NCBI GenBank assembly: GCA_963846925.1 | Contig: CAWJXW010000006.1 | Location: 1 to 64,000, forward strand | DNA from: JAQBQB01 sp963846925 | GTDB lineage: Bacteria > Gemmatimonadota > Gemmatimonadetes > Gemmatimonadales > Gemmatimonadaceae | Direction of reading: 5' to 3' | DNA length: 64,000 bases | Part shown: in pieces, positions 29,595 through 39,955 of the stretch | Layout: each line of letters begins with the position of its first letter | Position numbering within the stretch: the first letter of the stretch is position 1 | Notes under the pieces: generated by a model | What the model saw: only the letters and a program-made list of their open reading frames with translations | Told to the model about the DNA's origin: nothing | Database searches by the model: none | Position numbers and translations under genes: made by a program

Positions 29595-30716
29595 ATGAAA
29601 TGCACTGTGTGGCTGGTCACGATGGCCAGCCTCATTATCCCGCCTGTGCTCGTCGCACAACAGCCTGACACCACGACGAAGACGGACACGCTGGCCCCGG
29701 TGACCATCTCGGGCTCGTTCACCACGAGCTTCACGAACACGACGCATCCGCTTGCCGACACCATCATCGTCGGCCGCCTCTACGATCGGTACCAGAACAT
29801 GTTCTCGCTCAACGTCGTGAACCTGACCGTCGAGCGGGTGGCGCCCACCAATCGGGTCGGGGCCGGTTTTCACACCGAGACGTGGCTTGGACAGAACGCC
29901 GCGGTGGTGAAATCGGTGGGCCTCAACCTGGGTCTCGATGCGGACGTCTGGCAGGCCTACGGGATCCTCAACCTTCCGACCAACGCGCACGGAAGCTACG
30001 TGCAGCTCAAGGCCGGCAAGATGGCGACGCTTCTGGGCGTCGAGGTCGGCGAGGACGTTCTCAACCCGAACCTCGGCGTCGGCTACCAGGACGTGTTCCT
30101 CGAGCCGTTTACCGAGACCGGCGCCGAGCTCGACGCCAAGCTCAGTCCCAAGTGGGACGCGGAGCTTCGCGTGACCAACGGCTGGGACCAGGTCACCGAC
30201 GTCAACATGAGCAAGACGGTCACTGGGCGCCTTGGTCTGACCCCCGATGACAAAACGCTCATCGCGCTGACGGGGTACCTCGGGCCGGAACAGGTGCAGA
30301 ACAACCACGACAATCGCACGGGGGCCAACCTGGTCGCGTCGCGCAAAATCATTTCGGAGCTGACGGCCCAGCTTCAGCTCGACTACGGCCAAGAGGCTCA
30401 CGCGGCCGCGGACGGGGGCCTGGCCGAGTGGTTCGGGGCCGGTGGCTGGCTCACGTATGCCTTCGCGCCGAGCGCCACGCTGGCGATTCGCGGCGACTAC
30501 ATGAACGATCGCAACGGGGCTCGCACGTCCGGGGTGCTCGGCTTCCCGGTGAATACCGGGATGAAGGTCGGAAGCGCCACCGCGACGCTGAACGTCGGCT
30601 ACTGGCCACACGCGTTGGTGCGGCCGGAGATTCGGTTCGATCGGGCGACGCTGCCGGTATTCAATGGCGAGCAGAACCAAGTGTCGTTCGGAGTCGGCGT
30701 GTCGTACATCTTCTGA
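29595..30716 (+). CDS. Putative outer-membrane beta-barrel porin (OmpL-like, BBP2 family) in the kdp operon
   Basis: 373 residues. A signal peptide (MKCTVWLVTMASLIIPPVLV then AQQ) precedes a barrel of alternating strands. Family features: the NMFSLNVVNLTVERVAPTNR strand pair, GKMATLLGVEVGEDVLNPNL, ELDAKLSPKWDAELRVTNGW, and a C-terminal strand ending in Phe (VSFGVGVSYIF), the outer-membrane sorting signature. It starts 23 bases after kdpC, so it is probably co-transcribed and may let K+ pass the outer membrane. Its last 75 codons are duplicated at 31506-31735. Confidence 0.82.
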   Translation: MKCTVWLVTMASLIIPPVLVAQQPDTTTKTDTLAPVTISGSFTTSFTNTTHPLADTIIVGRLYDRYQNMFSLNVVNLTVERVAPTNRVGAGFHTETWLGQNAAVVKSVGLNLGLDADVWQAYGILNLPTNAHGSYVQLKAGKMATLLGVEVGEDVLNPNLGVGYQDVFLEPFTETGAELDAKLSPKWDAELRVTNGWDQVTDVNMSKTVTGRLGLTPDDKTLIALTGYLGPEQVQNNHDNRTGANLVASRKIISELTAQLQLDYGQEAHAAADGGLAEWFGAGGWLTYAFAPSATLAIRGDYMNDRNGARTSGVLGFPVNTGMKVGSATATLNVGYWPHALVRPEIRFDRATLPVFNGEQNQVSFGVGVSYIF

Positions 30717-30824
30717 GAACGGCGATTTCCCGCCTTGAGACCCGGGGCCGCTAGCTGAGAACCTCGGGGCGAATGCGCGGCTGCACTGACGACACGCCGC
30801 ACCGCACCTCCACCCGGCCTCTCC

Positions 30825-31442
30825 ATGAAACTCCTCATCTCGTTCGCAGCGACGCTTGTCGCCGCGGGCTCGCTTGTGGCGCAACCCGACCAAGGCGTCC
30901 TCCTCATCCGCCGCGGCACCGACACCCTGGTCACCGACCGGTTCGTCCGCACCGGCGACTCACTCACCGGACGCGTGACGGTCCAGGGGCAGCCAAGGAT
31001 CGAGTATGCCGCTGCGCTCGGTCCGCGCGAGACGGTTCGCTCGCTGACCGTTGCCGTCTTCGCTGCCGACGCCGCGCCAGGCGCACAGCCGCTCCAGCGT
31101 GTCAGCATCGTCATGCAAGGCGACACGGCCATTGCGGACACGCCCGGCGGCGTACAGCGCGTGGCTACGAAAGCCGGCGCCGTGCCGATGTTCAACAATG
31201 CGCTCGCTTTATCCGAGATCTTCACGCGGCGTGCGAAGGCTGCAGGCGGCAGCGCGACCGTCCCGTATTTCGCGATCGCCGGTGGTGCGACAATCGACGC
31301 CATGGTCCAAGCGGTTGGCCCGGATTCCATGACCCTCGCCATCGGCCCGCAAACTCAGCGCTTCAAGATCGACGCGACCGGCCGGATCCTCGGCGGCATT
31401 ATCGGCGGCACGACTATGGAGTTCGTGCGCGGGCCTCGCTAG
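30825..31442 (+). CDS. Exported protein of unknown function
   Basis: 205 residues. Signal peptide MKLLISFAATLVAAGSLVAQ. The mature part is almost all beta strands: GVLLIRRGTDTLVTDRFVRT, GRVTVQGQPRIEYAAALGPR, FAADAAPGAQPLQRVSIVMQ and a C-terminal ILGGIIGGTTMEFVRG. I recognise no catalytic motif. Similar segments (RGxDTLVxxRFxRxGDxLxG) occur at the N terminus of longer gemmatimonad exported proteins, from memory. It sits inside the duplicated porin interval; a degraded piece of a similar gene lies at 31767-31797. Confidence 0.65.
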   Translation: MKLLISFAATLVAAGSLVAQPDQGVLLIRRGTDTLVTDRFVRTGDSLTGRVTVQGQPRIEYAAALGPRETVRSLTVAVFAADAAPGAQPLQRVSIVMQGDTAIADTPGGVQRVATKAGAVPMFNNALALSEIFTRRAKAAGGSATVPYFAIAGGATIDAMVQAVGPDSMTLAIGPQTQRFKIDATGRILGGIIGGTTMEFVRGPR

Positions 31443-31505
31443 CGTCACCACCTTGGCCCCCACGCTGAACGCAGCTCCGTCGTCCCAGTCCCGACGCGCT
31501 TCGAG

Positions 31506-31735
31506 TTCGCGGTGACTACATGAACGATCGCAACGGGGCTCGCACCTCCGGGGTGCTCGGCTTCCCGGCGAATACAGGAATGAAGGTTGGAAGCGCCACC
31601 GCGACGCTGAACGTCAGCTACTGGCCGCACGCATTGGTGCGGCCGGAGATACGGTTCGATCGGGCGTCGCTGCCGGTATTCAATGGCGAGGAGAAGCAAG
31701 TGTCGTTCGGAGTCGGCGGGTCGTACATCTTCTGA
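31506..31735 (+). pseudogene. Duplicated 3' end of the kdp-linked porin gene
   Basis: 30487-30726 and 31506-31745 align without gaps over 240 bases with about 16 differences by eye. The copy encodes the last ~75 residues of the porin, RGDYMNDRNGARTSGVLGFP to GGSYIF with stop at 31735, and has no start or signal peptide. It is therefore a non-functional relic of a local duplication. Confidence 0.85.
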
Positions 31736-32132
31736 ATACGGCGATCGCGGACGACTCGAGGGAACCGTGCAGGTCAGAGGCCAACCGCGCATCGACGAGC
31801 CGTGGTGGTGCTGACCGGACGGGGCGTTCGCGGCATGGAGATCCTCATGGCACAGAACAAGTACGTCATCGGCCATGGCACCGCCCTCAGCGGCGCGCAA
31901 AGGGATTCGGTGCTACGCATCGCTCGCGCGTCGCTCGACCGGCAAAAAAAGGAGATTCCCTGGATGAAATCCTTCCCGTCGTATTATCGGCAGTCGCCGC
32001 GGGGCGCGTGAAGGCCCCGACGCCGACCCTCCAGGGCGCGACGGACCGTCAGGTGCCGGCTGATCAGGCCGACAGGCGGGCGCGCGCCGAAGCTCGGCGC
32101 GCGCCCGTGATGACGCCGCGTTCGGAGCGAAG
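31736..32132 (+). other. Degraded intergenic stretch after the porin relic
   Basis: At 31767-31797 the translation EGTVQVRGQPRID resembles TGRVTVQGQPRIE of the exported protein at 30825, at the matching place in the order of genes; this looks like the remainder of a duplicated copy with about 220 bases deleted. A 69-codon open frame (31802-32011, MAQNKYVIGHGTALSGAQRD inside) has no recognisable family or ribosome site and I do not call it as a gene. Nothing else is seen before kup. Confidence 0.45.
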
Positions 32133-34091
32133 TTGGCGCACTCCGTAGCCGGGTCGAGCTTGCTCTCCGACACGCGGACGCGAGAGCGCCCGGTGGCGGG
32201 GCCTGCGCTCGGGCTCGCGACGTTGGCGGCGCTCGGCGTCGTCTTCGGCGACCTCGGCACGAGTCCGCTGTACGCGATGCAGGAGGCGTTTCACGGCGGC
32301 GAGGCGTCGCGCCGACTCCGGAGAACGTGCTCGGCATCGCGTCGTTGTTCTTGTGGTCGTTGGTGCTGATGGTGAGCCTCAAGTACGTCGCGGTGCTCAT
32401 GCGCGCGGGGAATCGCGGCGAGGGCGGCGTTCTCGCCCTCCTCGCGTTGTTCCTCGGCGACCGGATCCGCGTGCACCGGGCGAAGCTCGTCATCACGCTC
32501 GGATTGTTCGGATCGGCGATGCTGTACGGGGACGGCGTGATCACGCCGGCCATCTCGGTGCTCAGCGCCGTCGAAGGAATTCAAATCGCGACGCCCGCAT
32601 TCCAGCGCTTCGTCGTGCCGATCACCATCGTCATCCTCGTCGGATTCTTCTCCGCTCCAACGGCGCGGAACGGGGCGAGTCGGGCGCATCTTCGGCCCGA
32701 TTCTTGGCACGTGGTTCGTGGTCATCGCCATTCTCGGCATCCACTCGATCGCGCAGAATCCTGTCGCGCTCGAGGCGATCAATCCGTGGTACGCGGTGCG
32801 TTTCTTTTCGCACGCCGGGCCGAGCGGCTTTCTGGCGCTCGGCGCCGTCGTGCTGTGCCTCACCGGCGGAGAGGCGCTGTACGCCGACATGGGCCACTTC
32901 GGTCCGCGACCGATTCGCATAGCGTGGTATCGCGCTCGCCCTCCCCGCGCTGACGCTCAACTATCTCGGTCAGGCCGCGCTCCTGCTTCAGAACCCGGGC
33001 GCCGCGTCGCGCCCGTTCTACTCGATGGTTCCCGAGTGGGGCGCTGTACCCGATGGTCGCGCTCGCGACGGCGGCGACGATCGTTGCGTCGCAAGCGCTC
33101 ATCGCCGCCGTCTTCTCGCTCACGCGACAAGCGGCGCAGCTCGGCTTTGCGCCGCGCGTGAACGTCGTGCACACGTCTGGCTCATCGATCGGGCAGATCT
33201 ATTTGCCGAGTCTGAATTGGCTGTTGCTGGCGGCGACGGTTGGCGTCGTCGTCGCGTTCAGATCGTCGGACCGACTGGCCGCCGCGTTCGGACTCGCGGT
33301 CTCGACGACGATGGCGATCACCACGGTTCTGTTCGGGATCGTGGCGCGGTCGAGATTCCGATGGCCGCTGTTGGCGCGTCGCCGCGGTCGCCGGCGGATT
33401 TCTCGCCGCGGATCTCGCCTTCGTTGTCGCGAACGCCTTCAAGTTCCTGGACGGCGGGTGGTTGCCGGTCGTCATCGGCGCGGTGGTGTTCACGGCGATG
33501 TGGACGTGGTACGTCGGCCGACGGCTGCTGCTGCGCGTGACGCGCGATCAGCGGCATGCCCATCGAGGACTTTCTCACGAGCCTGTCTCCGCGACCCGCC
33601 GCACCGCGTGCAGGCGTCGCCGTGTTTCTCGCGACCGACATCGACGTCGTGCCGCTCGTGCTGCTGCACCACCTGCAAGCACAACCAGGTGCTGCACGAG
33701 ACCGTCGTGCTGCTCAAGGTTTCCACGGAGGACGTGCCGCGCGTGCGCAACTGACCGACTGGAGCTGGCCGAGCTGCGCCTCGGATTCAACACGGTCGTC
33801 GCCCACTACGGGTTCATGGAGGAGCCCGACGTGCCGCGCATCATCAAGCGCGCCGCCTTGATTTCGGCGGCCAACGGCGCGCCCTCCATCCCGGACGACC
33901 CGCCGATGCACCACGTACTATCTCGGGAGGGTGACCGTCGTCCCGCCGGCGACGCGCCGAAGTGGGCCGCATGTTCCGCTGGCGCGTGATGCTCTTTCGT
34001 TGGCTGAAACGCAACGAGCGGAGCGCGACGCTCTACTTCGGCATTCCGCGCGAATCGTGTAGTCGAGCTGGGGACGCGGGTCGAGCTGTGA
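32133..34091 (+). CDS. kup: Kup/TrkD-type potassium uptake protein (at least eight frame breaks)
   Basis: The KUP family pattern is complete when frames are joined: LGLATLAALGVVFGDLGTSP then LYAMQEAF (first TM); SLKYVAVLMRAGNRGEGGVL; LGLFGSAMLYGDGVITPAIS then VLSAVEGI; GAVVLCLTGGEALYADMGHF; LTLNYLGQAALLLQNPGAAS; FSLTRQAAQLGFAPRVNVVH; NAFKFLDGGWLPVVIGAVVF; and the C-terminal domain with VPRIIKRAA and a final VVELGTRVEL ending at 34091. Breaks lie near 32310, 32650, 32920, 33040, 33370, 33550, 33680, 33750, 33915 and 34060. Kup imports K+ with protons through the inner membrane. Start TTG 32133 is uncertain. Confidence 0.88.
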
Positions 34092-34137
34092 GCGCGGATC
34101 GGCGCGGCGTGAACATCGCGCGGGCACCAGCAGCCAA

Positions 34138-35701
34138 TCAGGAATCGGTGCCGCCACCCTCCCCCCTCGTCCCACCACCGTTTTCGGAGCTCCGCCAGCC
34201 ACCTGTCGCGCTGCGCGGCGTCGATCGATCCCGACCTGAACGCTTCCTCCACCCGCTCGCGCTCGGTGGACGCGAGGAGACGTCGCGCGGCATGAGCAGA
34301 CGCGTCATCGCCGCCAAGCTGTTCGCCCAACCAGGTGAGCGCTCGCTCGGCGCGGTCGAGATTCTCGTCGTACTCTTCCGCGAGTGCGTGCTGCATTCGT
34401 GCGTTGGCCCCCAGAACCCCGCCCGTGCGGTCCAAATCCGCCAACGACGAGTGCGCGCTGAGGAGCGCGAGCTGTGTGCCGACATACCCGGCTTGCTCGC
34501 CACGCCGATAGCGAAGCCCCAGCCAGCGCAGCGTCGGCCCGACCGTTATGCCCTGAATGACGATCGAGAGGATCACGACGCCGATGGCCATCGTGATCAA
34601 GATTTCGCGTTGGGGAAACGACTCCGGGATGCTGAGGGCGAGGACGATCGAGAGTGCGCCGCGCAGCCCGCCCCACGAGAGGATCGCCGTCCAGCGCCGC
34701 GGGAGCTTGAGAGAAATCGGGAGCAGACCGGCAATTGCCGTCGTGACGACCACCCGGGTTACCGTCACGATCAGGAACGCGACAATGATCGGCCGCCAGC
34801 TTGCGAGCAGCGTCGACGGCCGCACCATCAACCCGATCGACAGGAACACGAAGGAGTTGAGCGCGAACGCGACGTACTCCCAGAAGGTGGTGACACCGAT
34901 GTTCGCCATGGCCGACATGCCCCGGCGCCCCGCGGGGCTCCCGCACAGGAGTCCCGCGGCCACGGTCGCGATGACGCCGGACGCGCCGACAGCTTCGGCC
35001 GCCACGAACGACCCGTACGCGGCGATCGTCGTGAGGAGCAATTCCAGCCTCGGCTCGTAGAGGCGGCGAATCGCCTCCGCGCACGCCGCGCCGACGGCGC
35101 CGCCCACGATGAGGCTGGCGCCGATGATATAGAAGAAGTCCGTGACGATCGACGCGGATACGCCGCCGGCGGCGTTCGACAGCACCAGCGTGAAGAAGAT
35201 GATCGCCGTGGCGTCGTTGAACAGGCTCTCGCCCTCCACGATCACTTGGAGGCGCCGCGGTGCCTCGAGCTGGCGGAACAACGCCACGACGGCGATAGGG
35301 TCCGTCGCGGACATGAGCGCGGCGAAGACCACCACGCCATTCCGAGCCGGAATCGACGACGCCGGAACGCCGAACGCCGCGAGCACCGGCGACAACGCGA
35401 ACGCCGTGATGACGATCGCCGCGATGACGCCGGGCACGGCGAGCGCCGCCAGCGTCACACCATCGTGGCGAACTTCCTCGATCTGGAGGTCGAAGGCGGC
35501 CTCGAACACCAACGCCGGGAGCACCAGGCCGAACATGATCCTTCGCGTCAGCTCCGGCGGAGGGAATGCGTGGGCCGAACCAAGGAGCAACCCGGCGATC
35601 ACCAGCGCAACGGTGTACGGCACGCGGAACCGCCTCGCCACCAGCGACACCATCGTGGCGACGAGCAACAGCAGGACGAACGAACCGGCGGGCCAATTCA
35701 T
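34138..35701 (-). CDS. CPA1-family Na+/H+ antiporter
   Basis: Starts at ATG 35701 (MNWPAGSFVLLLLVATMVSL). About twelve TMs with the CPA1 core: RVPYTVALVIAGLLLG, FVEAAFDLQ-type second segment (LPALVFEAAFDLQIEEVRHD), the ion-binding motif FAALMSATDPIAVVALFRQL, VEGESLFNDATAIIFFTLVL, then WGGLRGALSIVLALSIPESF. The soluble tail has LADLDRTGG and ALTWLGEQLGG. As written, the frame runs on to 33806, antisense to kup. In a neighbouring frame a stop follows at 34138, so I end it there. It exchanges cytoplasmic Na+ (or K+) for H+. It converges with kup. Confidence 0.87.
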
Positions 35702-35772
35702 ACGGTCGAAAGGAAACCGCCCTGGGCCGCGCCGCGCCACCATGGACATGGCATCATCGAGGGACGATCGTC

Positions 35773-37949
35773 ATGACCATGACCGGCACCTCCGACTTCC
35801 TCGCTCTCGTTCGCCAGCGCGAGCGCGGCAAACTCAAGGTCTACATCGGCTCGGCGGCCGGCACGGGCAAGACGTATCGCATGCTCCAGGAGGCGCACGA
35901 TCTCAAGCGCCGCGGCATGGACGTCGTCGTCGGCTTCGTCGAGCCGCACGGGCGCGCGGAAACGCTCGCGCAAATCGGCGACATCGAGGTCGTCCCGCGC
36001 AAGAAGATCGAGTATCGCGGCGTGACGCTGGAGGAGATGGACGTCGACGCGCGTCATCGCCCGCCGGCCGCAGGTCGCGATCGTCGACGAGCTCGCGCAC
36101 ACGAACGTGCCGGGCGCGCGGAACGGCAAGCGCTGGCAGGACGTCCTGTTGCTGCTCGACGAGGGAATCAACGTCATCACCGCCGTGAACGTCCAGCACA
36201 TCGAGTCGTTGAACGACGTGCTCGAGCGGGAGCTCGGCGTCACGATCCGGGAGACCGTCCCGGACTGGGTCGTCGGACAAGCCGATCAGGTCGTGAACCT
36301 CGACATCTCGGCGGAGGATCTCCGGCAGCGCCTTCGCGAAGGCAAGATCTATCACGCCGACAAGATTCAGACGGCCCTCGCGAACTTCTTCACCGACGAG
36401 AATCTGACCACGCTGCGCGAGCTGGCGCTGCGCGAGACGGCGAGCTCCGTGGACCGTTCTCGCGAGGAGATCGTGCGTCGCCAGGAGAGCGGCGGCGTAG
36501 CCGCGGCGCGCCGCACCGTGGACCGCGTGATGGTTTGCCTGTCGAGCGACCCGCCCCTCTCGCGCACGCTGCTGCGGAAGGGCAGCCGCATCGCGGGCCG
36601 GCTCAACTCGGACTGGTTCTGCGTCTACGTGCAGACCCCGGACGAGCGCCCCGACCGGATCGACAGCACGCTTCAGCGGCATCTCGTCGACAACATTCAG
36701 CTCGCGCAGTCGCTCGGCGCCGAGGTCGTGAAGCTCGACGGAGCCGACGTGGCGCCGGCGCTGGTGCGATTCGCCGCCGAGCGCGGCGTGACGATGGCGG
36801 TCGTCGGCGCGACACGACGCTCGCGATGGTATCGGTTTCGGCGCGGGTCGATCGTCGAACGGCTGATGGCTCCGCACACCGGACTCGACGTCCTCGTCGT
36901 ATCGGCGGACGAGGCTGGAGATGCGAACCACGCGCGAGCGGCGGCTCGAGCTGGGGAGCGACGAATGACGACGCCGCTCATCGGCCGCCGCGTCTCGCGC
37001 TCGGTCGCGTGGCGCTTGGCGGCGGGCGTTCTACCGTCGATCCTCGCCGTCGGCCTCGTCGTGGGTCTCTTCTACTACGGTCAGAAGGGGCGCGCCGCGC
37101 CCGAGATGATTCTCATCCTCGCCACGGCGCTGACGCTCGTCTCGGTGATCGTCGCGTGGGTCAACGCGCGCTACTTCGCGGAGCGCCTGGCCCGAATCGC
37201 CGCGGCGACCGATGCCGCGCCGGGAGCGCGCGGACCGAGCGACGAGCTCGACCGGATCGAACGAGCCGTCGGTTCGCTCGGGTCGGCGCTCAGCGCGTCC
37301 GAAGCCGAGCGCGCGCGCACGAACGCCGAAGCCGCGGCGCGTCTGCGCGACCAGGCGACGATGCTCGCGGGCGTGGTCAGCGACGCCATCGCCCAACTCG
37401 ACGGCGTGCGGCTTCCGCTTCAGATCCTGCTCGAGAGCCCGTTCGGAGAATTGAACGAGAATCAGGAAGAGCTGTTGCGAGACGCGCGCGCCGCGTCCGA
37501 CGCCATCGACGTCGGGCTCAGGCGGCTCGCGCAGGTCGCCGACGTCGATCGCGACGCGCTTCCCGTGCAGCACGAGCTCGTGCAGGTCAACGACGTCGTG
37601 CGGTCGGTGCTGCCGCTCGCCCGCGCCGCCGCCGAGCGTCGCGGCGCGCGCACGGAGGCCACGCTCGAGCCGGGGTTACCACGCGTGCTGGGCGACCGAA
37701 CGCGCCTCGCCCAGGCGCTCACGCTGTTCGTGACCGACGCCGCCGAGGCGACCGGCCCGGAATCGCCGTTGACGATCACGACCGTTCGCGACGGCTCGCA
37801 CGCACTGATTCGCATATCGCCGCCGCACCAACACGCGTCCGAGACCGACGGGACGACGGCGCTCATTCTCGCGTCGCGACTCATCGGCGCCCAGGGCGGG
37901 AGCGCGACGGTCGACTGCGTCGGAGATATTGCTTCGCGTGGGAGGTTGA
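35773..37949 (+). CDS. kdpD: KdpD sensor half: KdpD + Usp domains fused to a degenerate histidine-kinase domain (frame break near 36050)
   Basis: ATG 35773. The KdpD domain has Walker A GSAAGTGKTYRML, then VVVGFVEPHGRAETLAQIGD and, after a frame change near 36050, VAIVDELAHTNVPGARNGKR with WQDVLLLL. A Usp domain follows (RVMVCLSSDPPLSRTLLRKG; MAVVGATRRSRWYRFRRGSI). Two TMs: WRLAAGVLPSILAVGLVVGL and MILILATALTLVSVIVAWVN. The last part resembles HisKA/HATPase but the phospho-acceptor position reads Asp (LDGVRLPLQILL; Asp at 37400-37402), the N-box Asn residues are missing (ALTLFVTDAAEAT), and there is no DxGxG. It may sense K+ without being a kinase. A frame slip near 37930 gives EILLRVGG and the stop at 37949. 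Confidence 0.83.
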
Positions 37950-37961
37950 GCGACCCGGCGA

Positions 37962-39744
37962 TCACCGCGTCCACTCGACCTCGCCGTAGAGTCCGCGCCC
38001 CGCCGCGGGCTTGCCCGATGCGTCGAGCCAATCGGCGTTGGCGAGGTTGAGCGCGTCGAGCGAGACGCGATACGCGCCTCGATTCCACGTGACTCGCGCG
38101 TTGCCGGTGACGTAGCCTTTCTCGAACGCACGCCGGGCCAGCTCCATGTCGACGCGCGCCGTGATCGCGCGCTGCCGCGGCGTCGATACTCGCACGCCAG
38201 CCTGACGCGTGATCGGTCGCAGCGCGTACTTGCCGACGAGCGACGTTCCCTGCGACGACGTCAGCGAGAGCCCGTCGGCGAAGAGCGACGTGCGGAATCC
38301 ATCCATCGCCGGCAGGTCGAGCGCCGACTCGATGCCGCGGTACGTGGCCTCGCCGACGTTCATCGTCTGCCAGACCACGGTTGGTGCGGCGCCGGCCGGC
38401 TTCACCCAGTCGATCAGGTTCGTCGCGCGTCGCACGAAGCCCGTGACGTCGAGCGACCACTCGCCGGCGTCGGCGCGCGCGCCGAGATCTCCCGTCCAGA
38501 ATCGCTCGGGCCTGAGATCCGGATCTCCCTGGTTCGACGGGTCGGTGTAGAAGCGCTCGGTCCACGTCGGCGCGCGAAAACCTCCTCCACCGCTCGCGTG
38601 GACGCGAACGTTCGACGCGATCGCCGTGCTCGCGCTCAGCGACGGCGAAAAGAAATCGCCGTACACCGACGAGTGGTCGCCGCGGAGACCGAGGTCCGCC
38701 ATCGCTGATGATGGATTGCCCGCCGTCGCTTCGCCGAAGAGCGCCGCGCGCCAATCCCGATGCGCCCCGAGCCTCGCGCTCGAGAGCTGGTCGTGCACAC
38801 CCTCCGTGCCGACGGCGATCGCGACCGGGCCCGCCGCTCGCGTCGCGACGACGTCGCCCGTCGTCTGCCAACTCTCGTGCCGATTCTCGTAGATGGACGG
38901 ATCGCCGCGCACGAGCACGTAGTGATCCTGGTGCCGCCGCGTCGACCCGGACACCGCGAGGCTCCACGCGCCGACGGCTTGATCCAGGCGCGAGTCGAGC
39001 GTCGTGGTCGTCGTGCGCTCGATCGAGTTGTACGGCGCGTAAAAATCGGCCGCTCCGAAGTCCCGCACGCCGAGCGCGAGGTTGGTGCGTCACGAGGCCG
39101 CCCGACGTCGGCGCCGACAGCGAGGCGCGTCCCTGACCGATCCGATAGTCCGTGCCATCGCGGTGACCGTCCGACTTGTCGAAGTCCGCCGCGGCCGAGA
39201 AGGAGAGCGCTTCGCGCGCCACGCCGCCCGCCGCGCCGCCGCCGATGCTGCCGAAGCTGCCCGATCTGGCGCGCAGCTCGCCCGGCTGATTGCGACGCGT
39301 GACGACGTTGATCACGCCGCCCACCGCGTCCGGCCCGTAGAGCGCCGATCCGATGCCGCGCAGAACCTCGATTCGCTCGATCGATTCGAGCGGCACCCCG
39401 ACGTCCAACGTGTAGTGCGCCGACTGCACGTCGGTCATCCGCACACCGTCCACGAGCACGACGATCTGCTCCGGCGAGCTGCCTCGAATCGAGACGTCGG
39501 CTTGAGCCGCCGACCGCCCGTACACGTCGACGCCCATCACCGTGGAAAGGACGTCCGCCAGGTTTCGCGCCGCCGAGGCCGCGATCTGCTCGCGCGTGAT
39601 CACATCGACGCTGCGCACGACGCCCGAGACATGCGTTCGCGAGGCGACGACCGTGACGGTGTCGAGCGCCGGCCGCTGCTGGCCCATGAGGCGCGGCGAG
39701 TGACAGAGAGCCAATCGACAACACGAAGACCGCCCGCTCGGCAA
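37962..39744 (-). CDS. BtuB-like TonB-dependent receptor (frame breaks near 39080 and at the signal peptide)
   Basis: Outer-membrane active transporter. The plug: VVASRTHVSGVVRSVDVITR with EQIAASAARNLADVLSTVMG, VSIRGSSPEQIVVLVDGVRM, IERIEVLRGIGSALYGPDAV then GGVINVVTRR, all diagnostic of TonB receptors. The 22-strand barrel continues in a second frame from about 39080: SGGGGFRAPTWTERFYTDPS, NQGDPDLRPERF, WQTMNVGEATYRGIESALDL, ending GEVEWTR. A hydrophobic export segment (AVFVLSIGSLSLAAP) exists in a third frame next to the start, so the true start is upstream of 39744. Substrate unknown; cobamide or siderophore are typical. It converges with kdpD, 12 bases apart. Confidence 0.86.
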
Positions 39745-39878
39745 ACCCGGAGCAGATGATGCATTCGATGAGTGGTGTTAGAGGTTGGTCAAAGGATGAG
39801 GCGCGCGAATCTCGATGCAGCCGGCCCATTCGCGCAAACCCGCCGGGACGAGTGGGCGCTCCCGCGTGATGTTCCGCG

Positions 39879-39916
39879 TCCACCGTCCACCGGTCCACCG
39901 GTCCAGCGGTCCACCG
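39879..39916. repeat. Degenerate 8-base tandem repeat (CCACCGGT-type)
   Basis: About five imperfect copies of TCCACCGG lie 40-77 bases before the TauE/SafE start. The unit is the reverse complement of the GGACCGGT array at 58416-58492. Copies differ at one or two positions (TCCAGCGG, TCCACCG). Confidence 0.65.
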
Positions 39917-39955
39917 TCGCCGTCCAGCCTCCAGCCGCGCTACTTTCCCCGAACC

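Noticed and set aside
31802..32011. 69-codon open frame before kup
   Set aside because: Lies in a decayed duplication; no homologous family or ribosome site that I can recognise.
33962..35776. 604-codon + strand open frame
   Set aside because: Antisense to the CPA1 antiporter; translation is almost only Arg, Asp and Gly.
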